Source of the DNA: Immersiella caudata
Lineage: Eukaryota; Ascomycota; Sordariomycetes; Sordariales; Lasiosphaeriaceae
DNA: 64,000 bases
NCBI GenBank assembly: GCA_030512335.1
Contig: JAULSU010000005.1
Location: 1,054,001-1,118,000, forward strand
Reading direction: 5' to 3'
The first letter of the stretch is position 1. The number at the start of each line of letters is the position of its first letter. The notes beneath the pieces are model-generated. The model saw only the letters and a list, made by a program, of their open reading frames with translations. It ran no database searches and had not been told where the DNA came from. Made by a program: the position numbers and the translations under genes. Positions 21,008 through 32,943 of the stretch are shown in pieces.

Positions 21008-22730
21008 TCATTTCCTCTCCCCTTCCTCCCCCTCCTTCGAGCCCTTCTTCGGCGATGGCCTCTCGTCATCACCTTGCACCTGACCCTGTGTCTGACTCTG
21101 ACCTTCCCTCCCCCGGGCCACCGCCTCCCCCAACGATGCCCTCCCGCTCAACCTTGACTCCTCCCGCGATACAGGGCTCAGCCGGCTCGGACTATTAGGA
21201 TCATTCACTCCCAGGACAAAACTCTCCTGGCTCTCTCCCCACCGTCCGCTGTGTCGCTCCGAGTAGGAATACCGCATGCTGCTCCTTCGGCTGTCGCAGC
21301 CGCCGCGGAGGTTGAATAATCTGCTGTTGCGTTTCTTTTCTTCGTTGTAGTGGAGGTCGTTGTCAAAGTATCCTTCGAAGCCGATCGTGCTGCGGCTGCT
21401 TCGCCGCGCGGGGTCGGCTTGGGTGCTGTGGGAGCCTAAGAGGCCGGTTTTGTCGCCTTCTTTGGGGGTATTAGGTTGTCCGCGGGTTTTGCTCATGAAG
21501 CTTTTGAGGCTCAGTGTCGTTGGTGCGCGGTATTGGATGACTGCGAGGGGCGGTACGGGAGGCATTGGTGTTGACGTGTCGCCGGGGGTTCGGGTTCCGG
21601 TGAGGTTGTTTAAGCTCGGGTTTTTACTTCGCGCCGTTGGTGTCCCTGGCTGCGTCCAGGGATATCCGTGGTAGCTGACGACGCTGGTGAGGTCTACGCT
21701 CTGGCTGGCGGAGAGGGTTCGTCGGCGTGCGCCGCCGCCTGGAACGGGATCGCCCATGCCCAGGCGCGGCCATAGGCGGGCGAGGGCGAGGCGGAGGGTC
21801 GGAGCGGTGGCGCATATCAGGGCGAGGTCGAGCTCGAGGATGGTCATGACAAAGAAAGCAAGGGAGTTGGTGACGGGGACGCCGTCTGCGTTATCTCGCG
21901 CGCGGGCGAGAGAGAATTGTAGACGGGCTAGGCTCGCGGCGATGACGAACACACCGAGACTGAGCACGCCGCTGAGAGCGATCTTTTGTCGTCGAGGAAG
22001 GTCGAGGCGAGTGACGCAGGGGATGATGAGCCCGATCATCCAGGCATCGACGGCAGTGTGTAGTGAGGCCGAAACGATGAGAAGTGGCTCAAAGGTGAAG
22101 CATCGCATCGGCTGGCTGAAGAAGCGCCCCGCTACGGGGTGGCACTGGAAGACGGTCATGAACAGCAAAGGGATGCCGTACAGAAGGACGGCGATGATGG
22201 TTGCCCATGCTAGGCGGCGCTCGACTAATCGCGTCGTGAAGATGCGAAGGTAGAAGGCGAGGATGGAGAGCTTGGTGATGCAGAGACATAATTGGTAGCA
22301 TATCAAGCCTAGGTAGATGCGCACCGCGGCAGACCTGTCGTAGGCGGTACTGGAGGCTACGCGAGGGGCCTGCGCAGCTATGCTGTAGATGACGCAGACG
22401 GTGGTGGAGAAGGCCCAGGCGGCGACAATGAGGGTGTCATCGAGGAACCATTTTCGCAGCAGTGCGAGACGGGACCAGCCCCTAGCGAGGATGAAGAGAG
22501 TACAGACGGTGTGAGGCACTAGAATGCCAAAAAGAATGCCGGGGATGTTGGCTTCCCTGAATATCTAGCACGGGGGGTCAGTAAAGGGGGTCCCCTCAAC
22601 AGAGCTCACGGGCGAGACATCTCACCACGGGTTCCGCGTCCTCAACAGCAACACCAGAGGCATTAAACGGCAGCGGAGGCCCGGAGAGGTTGAATTTTGT
22701 GCGGGCCTCGCCTGATATCGCGTCGGCCAT
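21008..22730 (-). CDS. Fungal-rhodopsin-domain seven-TM membrane protein
   Basis: Two exons on the minus strand: 22626-22730 (35 codons, ATG at 22730) and 21008-22564, with a 61-nt intron (GTGAGA, branch TACTGAC, GTGCTAG). Product 553 aa. The N-terminus is extracellular-like and short. Seven hydrophobic segments follow (for example LFGILVPHTVCTLFILA, DDTLIVAAWAFSTTVCVIY, GLICYQLCLCITKLSILAFYLRIF, IIAVLLYGIPLLFMTVFQC, LIVSASLHTAVDAWMIGLIIP, ALSGVLSLGVFVIAASLARL, FFVMTILELDLALICA). The K(L)SIL..Y.RIF and FQC motifs are typical of the fungal rhodopsin-like domain found in PTH11-related proteins. A ~240-residue Ser/Arg/Pro-rich cytosolic tail ends the protein. Such proteins are candidate surface receptors. 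The ligand is unknown, and no CFEM domain precedes the membrane part here. Confidence 0.85.
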
Positions 22731-24976
22731 GGTGTTTTTCGCTGGCTGCCTGACTGACACCAGACAGAGAGGTCAGAGTCGGATCCCAACCTGGCGGTTC
22801 CAGGTCCGGCCGGGTGTTATCTGGTCATTCAACAGCCCGGCGGCTTCCCCTCAGCTTGTCCTCCCTTGCCGGTCGCGGTGCTTGGATTTGCTTGGCCGAG
22901 CAATCTCAGGAATGTGGTACGCAGCGCGGGCGCTCGCTCGGGGGTGAGACATCAGCGACGGTGGACAGCAACCCCAGAAAAGAGGGAAGAAGCAGAACCA
23001 AGGCTTGGTAAACACGGCGCAATGATCTATTTGACCTTGCCGATGTCCGAAGCACACGCAACGCAGTACACAGTCTTGCAGACACTTGCGGGAGCGCGGA
23101 GCGTGGGAGCAGCGACGTGCGTGCCGGCAGGCCCTCATCAACTGTAGAGTGCCTCGCACACAACTCGCGCGGCCGGGCCATGTCTGGCAGACGGAGAACT
23201 GGCGTGCCCGCCGCGGTGCAGCCGTCGACACGGCACGAGGGAGAAGGCCCCATCGCGAAGGCTATATCATGCGCCGTGATTGGCCCGCCCCTCGGCAGTA
23301 GAGGTGGTGTAGCAATTGAGCCAGAATTTGCCGGATGGGGCGGATGGAGATGGGCGCCGCCATGGGGGAAGGGGAGAAACGGCGGCCATGGCCCATGGGG
23401 GAGCATTCTGCGGGGTGAGCCGCAGAATCGCGGGACAATCGAGCCCTCGAGTGCAGATGTGGAGGGCGGGCTGATATTCGCGAGCCAAATATACTGGTTA
23501 ATGCCGACCGTCGACCGCTGCCTTGCTCTCCTGCTCTTTGCGTCATGGCCACTAACAGCTTGTCCTCGGTGCTTATGTGGGAGCGGCGCGGCAATCTATT
23601 CCTCGCCTTGTTGTGTCCCGAGGCCTTCCAGGGCGGCCCGATTTCTCCATCTGACTCTCGTGTTCTGCTTTCTGGCAGTTGCGCAGCCTATTGCCGCCCC
23701 CATCGGCAGCTACGCAACCCACAATCTTGAACCCCACGGGCGCATGGAGGAGCTCGACAATTCGACAGCTCAACAAGCTCGGAGAAGTCAGAGAGCTAGC
23801 TTTCCGGGACTCGGTGTGCGTCCGTGTGTCCCATCGTGGTGTGTTCGGCAGCGGTCGGCTATCCTGAAGTAGGCCGTAGCTCCAGCGGCGCACGCACCGC
23901 ACCTGCGGCTTGACGTGCATTGGTGGCCGATGCATCGCGGCGGTCGACCCGACCCATCACCACTCAGCGCTGGCCGTCGCCGCCCGGGCCTCCAAAGAGA
24001 AAGAATTCGCCTATCGCGACCTTCGAGAAAGGTGGGATTCGCAGGTAGTCGAGTGTCCAAACGGCAAGTCTCCGACCACGATGGATTGCTGTCTGTAGGG
24101 TCCATCCACCAGGTCCGTCCAGTCGCGATGCGGGCAGCTCGGAGAAAAAACCATTTGGTGCCGCATCGCTCGGTCCCGAGGCGACCCTAACCCTTATCTC
24201 ACAACACGATATATGTCAGGATCAAGGTAGGAAATAGAGAAATAAAACATCGAAATATGAGCATTGGCGATACCCTCGGTCACCGGTGCCATGCTGAATA
24301 CCGACAAGATGGCGACTGCTTTGGGTATTTTATTTAAAGTCTTGGCGACGGCCTAGCCGAAAAGCGAATCCACGTCCGTAGGGAACTTTCTCCGCACTCG
24401 TCGCGGGACGACGCGGAACAGGGCCACCGATGCGGGAGTTGTGGATTTTTTGGCGCAAGACATTGACAATAACAACCTGGAACCATGTCTCAACGGCTGA
24501 AACAGAATTCCAGGCTGAGGCAGTATCCCCCGGGCATTTAATTCCACTTGGCTTTTCTGGAGCTGAAGGAGATTTTGTCCCGGGCACTCGTTGCGTGCAG
24601 TGCTCCTGTCCCTGGTAAAGGAAGGAGCGCTCAAACCAGGTACCCGCTGCGATGCGAGGCAAACACATGGCGATGCGTTCGGAGTGCACCAATCGGACAT
24701 CGGGCCGGCTTCGTTCTGGCAGCTTCTCTGCAAGGCAAAAACCGAGTCAAAAGTGCGAACGGGACCAATCATGCGAACTGACACGCTCTCGTGCGGCGTA
24801 TAGCTCAGGAATCGAGCTGCAACAGGAAGCTCCTTTAGAGGAAGATCCGCCTCGTACTCCGTATTTCCCAGCGTATTTCTCCACATGTGATGGTCTATAA
24901 ACGGTGAAACTAGGCACCGATGAGAAACCTCCAGCGCTGAACCCCAACTTCTCCTCATCAACTTCATGCAAAAACC
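22731..24976. other. Gene-poor 2.2-kb stretch
   Basis: Flanked by two divergent genes. Long frames at 23117-23872 (+) and 24353-25354 (-) have biased Arg/Pro/Cys composition and no domain. I see no spliced gene model I can support. Confidence 0.5.
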
Positions 24977-26082
24977 ATGGCAGATACAAATCTCAAAACC
25001 TACCGCGGCAACTGCCACTGCACAGCCTTCGTCTACGAGGTTGACATTCCCGAGTTCAAATCGGCGGCAGAATGCAATTGTAGCATCTGCACGAAAAAGG
25101 GCGTGCTGTGGATTTACCCTCCCACTGAGGCGCTGAGGATTGTCAAAGGCAGCGAGGATGCATTGACTTCGTACAACTTTGGGACGGGGATTGCAACCCA
25201 CAAGGCGCGTTGACGCGCGCACCTCTGGATCAAGCTGCAGAGCCGGAGCTGACTGCCACAGTTCTGTCCTACCTGTGCGACGCCCATTATGTGTCGAGCT
25301 CCAGGCGCCCCACCGGGGAAACAGTTGAGTCTGAATGTATGCCCCTGGGCCCAATATCTTGTTGTACCCATATCCTATCCATTCTTATATGTGTTTTGCC
25401 AAGGTCCGCGCCATCCAGAAGATCAACCCCTGGGAGCTGGAAATCATTCCGTGAGCAAAACTGACGCCGCCAAATACTTCCCCAGCTCGTCAACTAACAG
25501 CTCGGCAGCCTCGACGGTGCTGGCTGGGGAGCTCCCCATCAAGCACCCAAGTACACAGGTCCGGAACCAACAGCCGAGATCGAGGACGGCAGAATCTACT
25601 ACGGGAGTTGTCACTGCGGCGCTGTTACCCTGGCTGTCAAGACCGCTCCCCTTGACAAAGACTATCCCGGTGATGTCCTCGAGTGCGCCTGCAGTATCTG
25701 CTTGAAGGCATGCACCTCCATTCCCTTCCCCGAGCCAAGCTAACACAGCACAATACAGAACGGCTACATCTGGCTCTACACCAAGGTCGAGCAAGTGGCT
25801 CTCCAAGGAGAGGAGAACCTCGGAAGATACAGCTTCGGCTCTGGCGTGCTGGCCAAGACCTTTTGCAAGACTTGCGGTGTCCATTTTACCAACGATGGCG
25901 TCAAGTTGACTGAGGAAGAGGAAGCAGCGTTGCCGGAGGCTGCACAGAGGCGGCGGAAGAGGATGGCGCCCTGGCGTCCCGTCAACCTCCGGGTCTTGAA
26001 CGACCATAATATCAAGGACATCAAGGAGCCCGCGAAGTTGACGCACGGGGTGGGTTTCGAGCCGAAATACGTCGATCCTTGA
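24977..26082 (+). CDS. Tandem GFA-domain (CENP-V/Gfa-like) zinc protein
   Basis: Five exons: 24977-25204, 25262-25336, 25404-25450, 25509-25707 and 25759-26082. Product 290 aa. Two GFA domains lie in tandem. Domain 1 has GNCHC (residues ~11-15), CNCSICTKKG and FCPTCATPIM. Domain 2 has GSCHCGAVTL, CACSICLKNGYIWLY and FCKTCGVHF. These cysteines are the zinc ligands of glutathione-dependent formaldehyde-activating-like folds. The proteins are often predicted to handle glutathione adducts, but most fungal members are uncharacterised. Introns 2 and 3 have GT donors (GTATGC, GTGAGC). Introns 1 (25205-25261) and 4 (25708-25758) begin with GC, not GT. Reading through either one hits a stop, and no GT donor keeps frame, so GC-AG splicing is required. 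The C-terminal ~40 residues include a basic RRRKR patch. Confidence 0.88.
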
Positions 26083-26798
26083 TTGTAATCGGCAGCCGGG
26101 GGAGGCTTTGGGTATCAGGATGGATACATGTCCTAGCGCCTAAAGCGAGGCATGTGAATGCAGAGCAGAGTTGACAACCGGAGCTGTGGCGCTTGAGCTT
26201 CTCTGATAGCCGAGTGAGGTGAAGTGAAGACTCCTACAGCGACGAATCGAATCCAAAGCGTGAAAGGGAAAAAAAAAGAATGGAAAAAAAGTAGGTCACA
26301 TTTGATTTATTGACTTGTCCATCCCGAAACCAAAGGTGACCTGCAAGAGCCTGCCCTGAAAGTTTGACTTAAGTACCCCCGGCAGGATCCAACTCGAGGG
26401 AAGACTGAGAGTAAGAAGCTCGACAGTGACGAATCGAAACCAGGGGCAGTTAATGGAGTTAACGTAAAATCATTTTAGAATGCCGAATATTAGGTTTTGG
26501 TGGTCTGGATGGATAGATGACCTCTGATATGGTGACAACGCCACAGCTTCGACCACCCGTGCAACCAACCCCCTGGACACACATGGGATGCAACCCCGTC
26601 CCAGATATAGAAGTGGGAGTTTCGTTTTGGGTCTGAGAAATCAAGAATGTAGCTGAGTTTTAGCTACTACCTCAACCTCCTTTCAAGGGTAGGCGTGGCC
26701 GATTACGAGATGGTTCGATCTCCATAACACGAACGGACACCATGCGCATCCCTGACCAGGGATCAAGATAGCGTAATCCTCTTGCCTCAGACCATGCC
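26083..26798. other. Intergenic between convergent genes
   Basis: Two similar short segments, near 26240 (gcgacgaatcgaatcc) and 26428 (gtgacgaatcgaaacc), form a weak direct repeat ~190 bp apart. A-rich runs near 26270-26295 may mark 3' ends. No gene seen. Confidence 0.5.
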
Positions 26799-29700
26799 TC
26801 ATGGCTGACGACGGCTCTTTGACTTTCGAGATTTCGAATCCGAATCATCGCTCGAGTCCGATCGTCTCTTTTGCGCCGTCCCAATCATCAGCAACACCTT
26901 CGCCTGGATATAGCCTTCCTGCCCAACGTCAGCAATTCCATTCTCGCCCCTTTTCTCAGAATAAAACGTACCTCTGGTGTCTCCGTCCCCGGCCAAACAC
27001 TCCTATCCGCCCCATGCTCCAACATCATCCCCAAAACCTCCTCCAACGCCGCCCTCCTCGACTCTCTCTTCGCAACCGGCATCTCTCGACAACATGTATT
27101 AGCACACCTACCCGCCGGCCCTGTAACACAAAACAATCAGCTCATAACCTCCCTCTACCTTCCCCCTCCCCCTTCCCCCTCCACCACTAACCCATCCCCT
27201 CCCCCACCCAAAAAAAAAAGAAAGAAAGCACTCACAAGCCACCAAATCCTCCCACGGCGTCCTCACCGTCCCCTTCCAAGGCGTCCTCACCACATCCGTC
27301 ATCATCTGCATCCCCCCACTCTGCTTTGCCGCATACTTCTCATTCGGATTACACCCATTCCCCAAGAGACACCTCATCACCCTGACACTATCCTCAAAAA
27401 CCACACCCGGATCCACGCAGCGGCCCATTAGCGTGGCTACGAAATTCGACAGTACCGGTCCTTTAAACGGCCGGAAGTAGTCCGCATCGAGGGGAAGTCG
27501 GTAATCGAGGTAGTTTACCAGGTGGGAGTCTAGAATGAGTTCGCGGTACACGAGTAGGGCGGTGTTGGAGTTATCGCCCAGGGCGTTTATGCGGATTTGG
27601 GATTTACGTTCCATTTGCGGGATGGATGTGTCTAGTTCGTCCAGGAGGGGGTAGAGAGTTTCTTCAGGGTGGGGAGTGGTGTCGAGGACTTGCGCATGGG
27701 CTAGGATTTCGCGGAGGGCGGAGGTGAATGGGGAGGGGGTGTGCTCGGCGAAGTAAGTCCGTTCGATGGATTGAGGGAAGCGCGTGGTTTTGGTGTAGGC
27801 TGTGTAGGCGCGGATGAGGGAGAGATGGGGGTTGAAGGTTGGAGGGGCCTTGTCGGATAGGAAGGAGGTCATGCCCTTTGTCCGGAGGAAGTCCATTACG
27901 CTGCGGTGGAGGAACTCGACTTTGGAGCCTTTGGTTGTTTCGAGGAGGCCGCGGCAGCGGGCGCTGAGACGGCGGGCGGTTTGCTTATTTTTGGCGGCTT
28001 GTTGGGACTTGGGGAGAGGTTCCAAGTGGAGTTTGAGGGCGTAGTTGGGGTCTTCGTATTCGGCGTCGTGGAAGCCGTAGACGGCGATGGGAGCGGGCTC
28101 GGTGGCTTCGAGGGAGATTAGGAGGGTGGTGGCCATCTTTTGGTGGTAGAAGGGCTCGACGGATTCGAGTATTTGCCTGAAGAAAGCTTCGAGATCGTCG
28201 GGAACGCGTTCTAGACGGCGTTGAAGGTCGGAGAAGCTGTCGTACTCGGTGAGGCCGTTTCGGAGCTGGCCGGTTACGAGAAACACCCAGAGGAAGACGC
28301 CAGCTGCGCGTTCGGCAATTTGATCGATTAGGCAGTCGGCGTTGGAGACCTCGGCGGATAGTTCGCTCCAGCGGGGATGTTCCTGCAGGCGCCGCTCGGC
28401 GTAGGAACGGATATCGTTGTGTGTAAGCTCGTGCATGTACAGCTTTGAAGATTGACTTCGGCCAAACGCGTCCTCAAAGACGTTCCACGACCGACTGGAT
28501 ACGCAGAGCTTGATATGTGGTGATTTTGTGATATCGAGGAGACTGCGACAAAAGTCGACATGGTCACCTTCAAACTCATCTAGACCGTCGATGAAGAAGC
28601 AAAACTTGACTTCCATGTCCAGGTCAGCGAGACGCTGAACGACCCGCTGCAGCTCTGGCAGCAGCCAAACTTCATGGTTAATATCCTCTGGTGTCTTGGG
28701 CCATCGTTCGACGCAAGCGGTCTCGATCAGGCCGGGGAGTTGGCGGAAGATTTCGTAGAGGAGGGTTTGGAGCAGTCCTTGTCTGGACTTTTGCATTGCT
28801 GTTCCGGCACTCCAGAAGTAATGGCTGGCGATGATGAGTCGGTTTCGAGAAGCCCAGCGAGCCAGAGCTTCCTCCGTCTTCGGGTGGTCAGCCAGAAACT
28901 TCATAAAGGTAGACTTGCCCGAGCCAGGCTTCCCAGAAATCCAAAATATGTCCTGTCCGCCCCTGAGCCAATCGATAAGTTCAACGGTGGGACTGCCCCC
29001 GTTCGTTGTTGACCCGGAGCCGTTGAGCTCCTCGCTCTCAAATGCCCAATCAAAGGTTCGACTGTAGGCCGCAGGAATGGAGCTGTGGCGAACTGGCCTG
29101 CTGTCGAAGCTAAGAGACTTGAGTATCAGATGCTCCCTTGCAGCGGTCTCTCTAAACAACGATAGTCGTGAAAGCTGATCCCCAAGAGACTCAACATCAC
29201 CCGGCTCAAACCCCCCACCGTGTTTCGACGAGCGCGCAGTGGCAACGCGCAATTTGATGTTCTCAAGTGACTCAGCAATGCTGTCCAGCTTCGTCGACTG
29301 CCTAGCATCCAAAGCAAGGCCCTCCTTTCGTAGTTCTCGCAGCTGCCTGTCAAACATGCCATGCCAATGTGTCGTCAAAGCGCAGATGTGGAGCGTCAAT
29401 GTCGTCTGTGTCTTCTGTAACCTGTCCTCGAGGTCCTCAAGCTCGCTGCTCTTCCATATTGTCGCCACGGCAGCCCTGAAACTCCCCCATTTCCCACCCG
29501 AGGCACTGACGCTCTGCAACTTTCGCACGATGTCTAACAGCTTCTGGCAGTCGGCTTCGCAGGAGAGGGACAGATCATTGATGGCAAAGACATGCTTTGC
29601 TATAACTGTCGTCGATAAATCATCGTCCTCGTCGAGTTCCAGCTTGGGATATCGCTTAGAGGAAACTTCCAGTTTCGAACTCAGGGTGAGGAGATGGTTG

Positions 29701-29843
29701 TATACGGTATCAAGCTTGGCCGTCTCCTTGCTCTGCCGTCCCGCCGATTCGTGGATGTCTTTGGTCTTGGAAATCAGCTGAAACGCGAAGCTAACGAACT
29801 GCACGACAGAGCCTGCAATGCCGATAATCGTTACCGGATCCAT
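26799..29843 (-). CDS. NACHT STAND protein with N-terminal fungal signalling domain
   Basis: Three exons on the minus strand: 27236-29843, 26972-27120 and 26799-26918. The introns are 115 nt (GTGAGT...GTTACAG) and 53 nt (GTACGT, branch GCTGAC, GGGCAG). Product 958 aa, ATG at 29843. The N-terminal ~200 residues (MDPVTIIGIAGSVVQFVSF...) match the helical N-terminal domain common in fungal STAND proteins. The NACHT NTPase follows, with Walker A GKPGSGKST (304-312) and Walker B FCFFIDGLDEFEGD (~414-427), then a helical region with LHRSVMDFLRT, as in the NACHT/DUF7791 class. The C-terminus has ankyrin-like pieces (VMRCLLGNGCNPNE, VLGMMLEHGADRSV), joined only after splicing. It ends in an SR/K-rich tail (DSSDDSDSKSRKSKSRRQP). 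Such proteins act like NLRs in fungal self/non-self recognition. Here the role is inferred from architecture. Confidence 0.88.
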
Positions 29844-30740
29844 GCTTCTGTCGTGTGAGCCGCGGTGCCGATCGGTTCTTGATTGATCGAGTCGAGGTTG
29901 AAAAACGCGTACCTCTCTTTCGAGTCAAAAGACGCGTTCTGGAAGGAGTGAGAGGGGTGGGGCATGACGGATAATGCCATTAGTGCCGGCAATTAATGCG
30001 ACTTCGCCACTCATCGGCGTCGACAGGGCTAGAGTGCGGTTCGGGTTTCAGGTCCGAGAGTTGCATTGCGACTGACTATCCGTTCTGTCGGGACAGAATG
30101 GTTGGGGGACTTGGATTGACCCGTCCAAAATGAACGAATAAACAATCGATTGTAGCAGAAAAGACAATACATTGTCAACTCAAACCGAGCAAAAAGCAGA
30201 GCAAAAAGAATGGGCCTGTTCGGAATCGAACCGAGGTCTTTGTGGAATGGTTGATGGGAAGTGTTGTTTGTTGTTGTTGTTTGGAGCCGATCACACCTTG
30301 GCCATTCCACAATGTGCCACCACTGCACCATGGGCCCGTTGGGAATGGGTGCGGTAGAACTAACCGATAAGGTGCTGGGCCCTGGTTGGGAGTATAGTGC
30401 AGGAGTATGGGCGGGTGTCATCTGAGGTTTGGGAGTGAGCATTGACCTAAGGTTGCGGCTTGGCTCTTGCGTTCAGAGCTTGGGTGGGGCCGGGGCGTTT
30501 TCCTTTGTGTACTGCTTCGCTACTGGCCTGGATGCCACAGGAACAGGCGCTTGCCATCCGGTTCCTTCTGAACTTAGTGGAGTGCCGTGACTCGCCCTAC
30601 CCATGTGGGGGCTATTCCCATGTTCTGACTTTGCGTTTGGTGCTTCGTACTGGATCTTCAACTTGATGTTTGGCTAAATGATATTCAAACCGTATTCAAC
30701 TTTAAGAAGCTCAACCTTAGTGCAGAACCTCAACTCTATC
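29844..30740. other. Intergenic; contains a tRNA-like element
   Basis: About 0.9 kb between the NACHT start and the 3' end of the biotin ligase gene. It contains the tRNA-like element described separately. The remainder has no supported gene. Confidence 0.6.
30211..30337 (-). other. tRNA-like element with an intron-sized insert (probable relic)
   Basis: On the minus strand a perfect A-box-like TGGTGCAGTGG is followed ~88 nt later by a perfect B-box GGTTCGATTCC. The ends can pair (GGGCC with GGCCC) and the D arm pairs (GTGC/GCAC). An 11-bp inverted repeat (TTGTGGAATGG with CCATTCCACAA) sits where the anticodon stem and its intron pairing would be, enclosing ~50 nt. Against a working tRNA: the acceptor stem has two mismatches, the T stem has one, and the anticodon loop lacks U33. 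It is either a decayed intron-containing tRNA or a tRNA-derived sequence. Confidence 0.4.
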
Positions 30741-32943
30741 TCACAACTTTCGTCTAACCAAACCCCTCCAAAAGTCGAAGCTATTCTCATCGCTCTGCAA
30801 CGCCCAAATCTTCCCTGTTGGTTGCAAAGTCCCGTTGATGCCATCCTCCTTCACTTCTTCAGCTTTCAGCATGCCCCAGTCCAGGGTAATACCTATAACT
30901 CTCGCCTTGACTCCGCCCTCGGCCTCCAGCGTCACTACCTGCTCCGAATGCAACCAGTGCTTGTAGTACCTCATTTCCAACTCTCTAGAAAAGCCGGTGC
31001 GAAGAAACCGTGCGTAAAGGACCTCGAAGCGAGTTAGGATGCGTGCTAGCAGCCTCTCGATCTGGAACGGGGGCAAATCTTTGTTGACCGAGTGCAGCAG
31101 CGCATCAAGGCTGGTGGTCGGCCGCCCATTGTTGGTATTGACACCGAGCCCCAGAACCACCTGGTAGTTGCCGGCCGAGTAGGAGCAGTTGGATAGAATT
31201 CCTCCAATCTTGACGTATGATACCTCATTCGGCTTGTTGGGATCCTGCGCGTAGATGTCGTTGGGCCACTTGAGCTTGACAGGGAGTTTGGCATAGGGTC
31301 CAACGTCGTAGGACTTGATCGCCTCGACGGTGGCAATGGCGGATAGATACTGGATAAAGACGATGGGACGACTTGCGGCGTGGTGAGCCGGGTGGTTGAT
31401 CACAGTGGACATGAGGAGGCTTCCAGGCGGCGCCACCCAGACATTGGAACCGCGGCCACGGCCTGCCACTTGGGTGGTTGCGGCAAGAGTAAATCCAGTA
31501 GGGAGTTTTGACAAGAGTTTTGGGTTTCTAGTTGGATTCAGCAACCGTCCGCTTGAGGAGGGGGGCGTGCTTACTTTTCGAGCAATGTATTTGTGCTGGT
31601 GATAACCTCGCCGTACATGAACAAATCGCCCCATTCTTCTGCTTCCGTCTCGAGCCGTCGGAACTCCTGGAGGCTCGAATAGAAGACCGCATGGTTGAAG
31701 CATGGCGTCTCCTTAGGCTCAGGCCAGGCTGTTTCGTGCGATACAACTGACTTTAGGATCTGGATGTACTCAGCTGTGGGGTCGGGGGTGCCGCGTCCCG
31801 TTGTCTTCTTTTTGTTCTCCTGGTATTCGTTGGCGAGAGACTGGTTCAAAGCGGTCATTGACCATCGAGAATCGGGTTTCTCCAGGTGAAAGAGATCATT
31901 TTCCCCCTTGACGTATTCCTCTTCGTCGTCTCTCGTGATGATGTCCTCAAAGGAGTGAAGCAACTCTCCAACCTCAATATGGTTGAGGGACGAGAGGTGG
32001 ATCTTGGACAAGCTGGGGACCGGATACTCCTCTTGAGTGACTTCCAAACCGAGTTTCGCGAGACACCCTTTGAGGAAGCTCGATCTCGCATCTTCGTCTG
32101 CCGCGAGGTCACTGATCAGGGCATCGTACCCGGGAATGTCGCCATGCCTGCCAAGGTTGGCAGCTGCAAACCTGCGCCAAGTTAGATACGTGTGTGTGTG
32201 GACAGCGTGGATGACTTACTCAGGATGTGGACCAGTCAGGACCACACCGCCTTCTCCCACCTTGCAGTAGACGACGGCGGCTTTGGTGCTGCCAGGGTCA
32301 ACAGCCAGCTCATCTTCGTACTCGGCAAGTACTTCGATGTCGGAACTCTTCTTATCTGCGGCGACGAAGATCCCTCCACCGTTGTAGTAGCATTTGAAGG
32401 ACTCAGGAAGTGCCACAGCCCCTGAAAGTGCCCCCTTGTTGATGGTGATCTTGGCAGCTTTGGCACCGCGTTCGCTGTGGTATGCGAACCCCTTGAAGGC
32501 CCCCCCACGACACGTCCCTGGGAAGAAGGCAAGCTCCCTACTGCCTACAACCTCCAACTCGGGGTTACCAACTTCAAACTCGCATCGCTGGCTGCCGTAG
32601 TACCCTCCAGCGCAGAAACCGAGGTACGCACCGCCTTGGCGGACGAAGGCGGTGATGTTGCGGTTGCCGGCGCCATTCAGGGCTCGACAATAGCCAAGAT
32701 CTGCACCGCCCGGGAAGACCAGTAGGGCACAAGTCGGCGCCCATGGCTCCTTGAGGAGGGCAGATTCCGTGATTGGGACGACAGCATAGTTCGGTGAGAG
32801 TAGTCGACGCAGAGAGTACATGCAATGCCGAACCGACTCGATTGTTGACCCAGTCCCTATGAGGGTCAGAATGGCATATCGGGAAAGACAGAAGGGGTAT
32901 GCTCACCTGTGTAAACCAGGACGTTGAGTTTTCGTGATCCCAT
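30741..32943 (-). CDS. BPL1: Biotin-protein ligase (holocarboxylase synthetase)
   Basis: Four exons on the minus strand: 32907-32943, 32220-32856, 31575-32171 and 30741-31527. The introns are 50, 48 and 47 nt, all GT-AG. Product 685 aa, close to yeast Bpl1 (690). The N-terminal ~220 residues form a class-I-amidotransferase-like domain (MGSRKLNVLVYTG, LLVFPGGADLGYC, GGAYLGFCAGGYYGS, VLTGPHPEFAAANL), as in fungal and plant/animal-type long ligases. A linker follows, then the catalytic domain: TSTNTLLEK, the biotinyl-AMP loop GRGRGSNVW (~446-454), KLKWPNDIY (~507-515, with the catalytic Lys region) and KIGGIL. The C-terminal SH3-like domain ends LVRRKL. The enzyme makes biotinyl-5'-AMP and attaches biotin to acetyl-CoA carboxylase, pyruvate carboxylase and other carboxylases in the cytosol. 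It is divergent from COA4, with only 126 bp between start codons. Confidence 0.95.

Noticed and set aside
23117..23872. 251-codon plus frame
   Set aside because: Arg/Pro/Cys-biased, no domain, overlaps a similar frame on the other strand.
24353..25354. 333-codon minus frame
   Set aside because: Overlaps exons of the well-supported GFA gene; a shadow.
26240..26445. Two similar gacgaatcgaa(t/a)cc segments as a tRNA or att-like pair
   Set aside because: Too short and imperfect, with no cloverleaf and no adjacent integrase.
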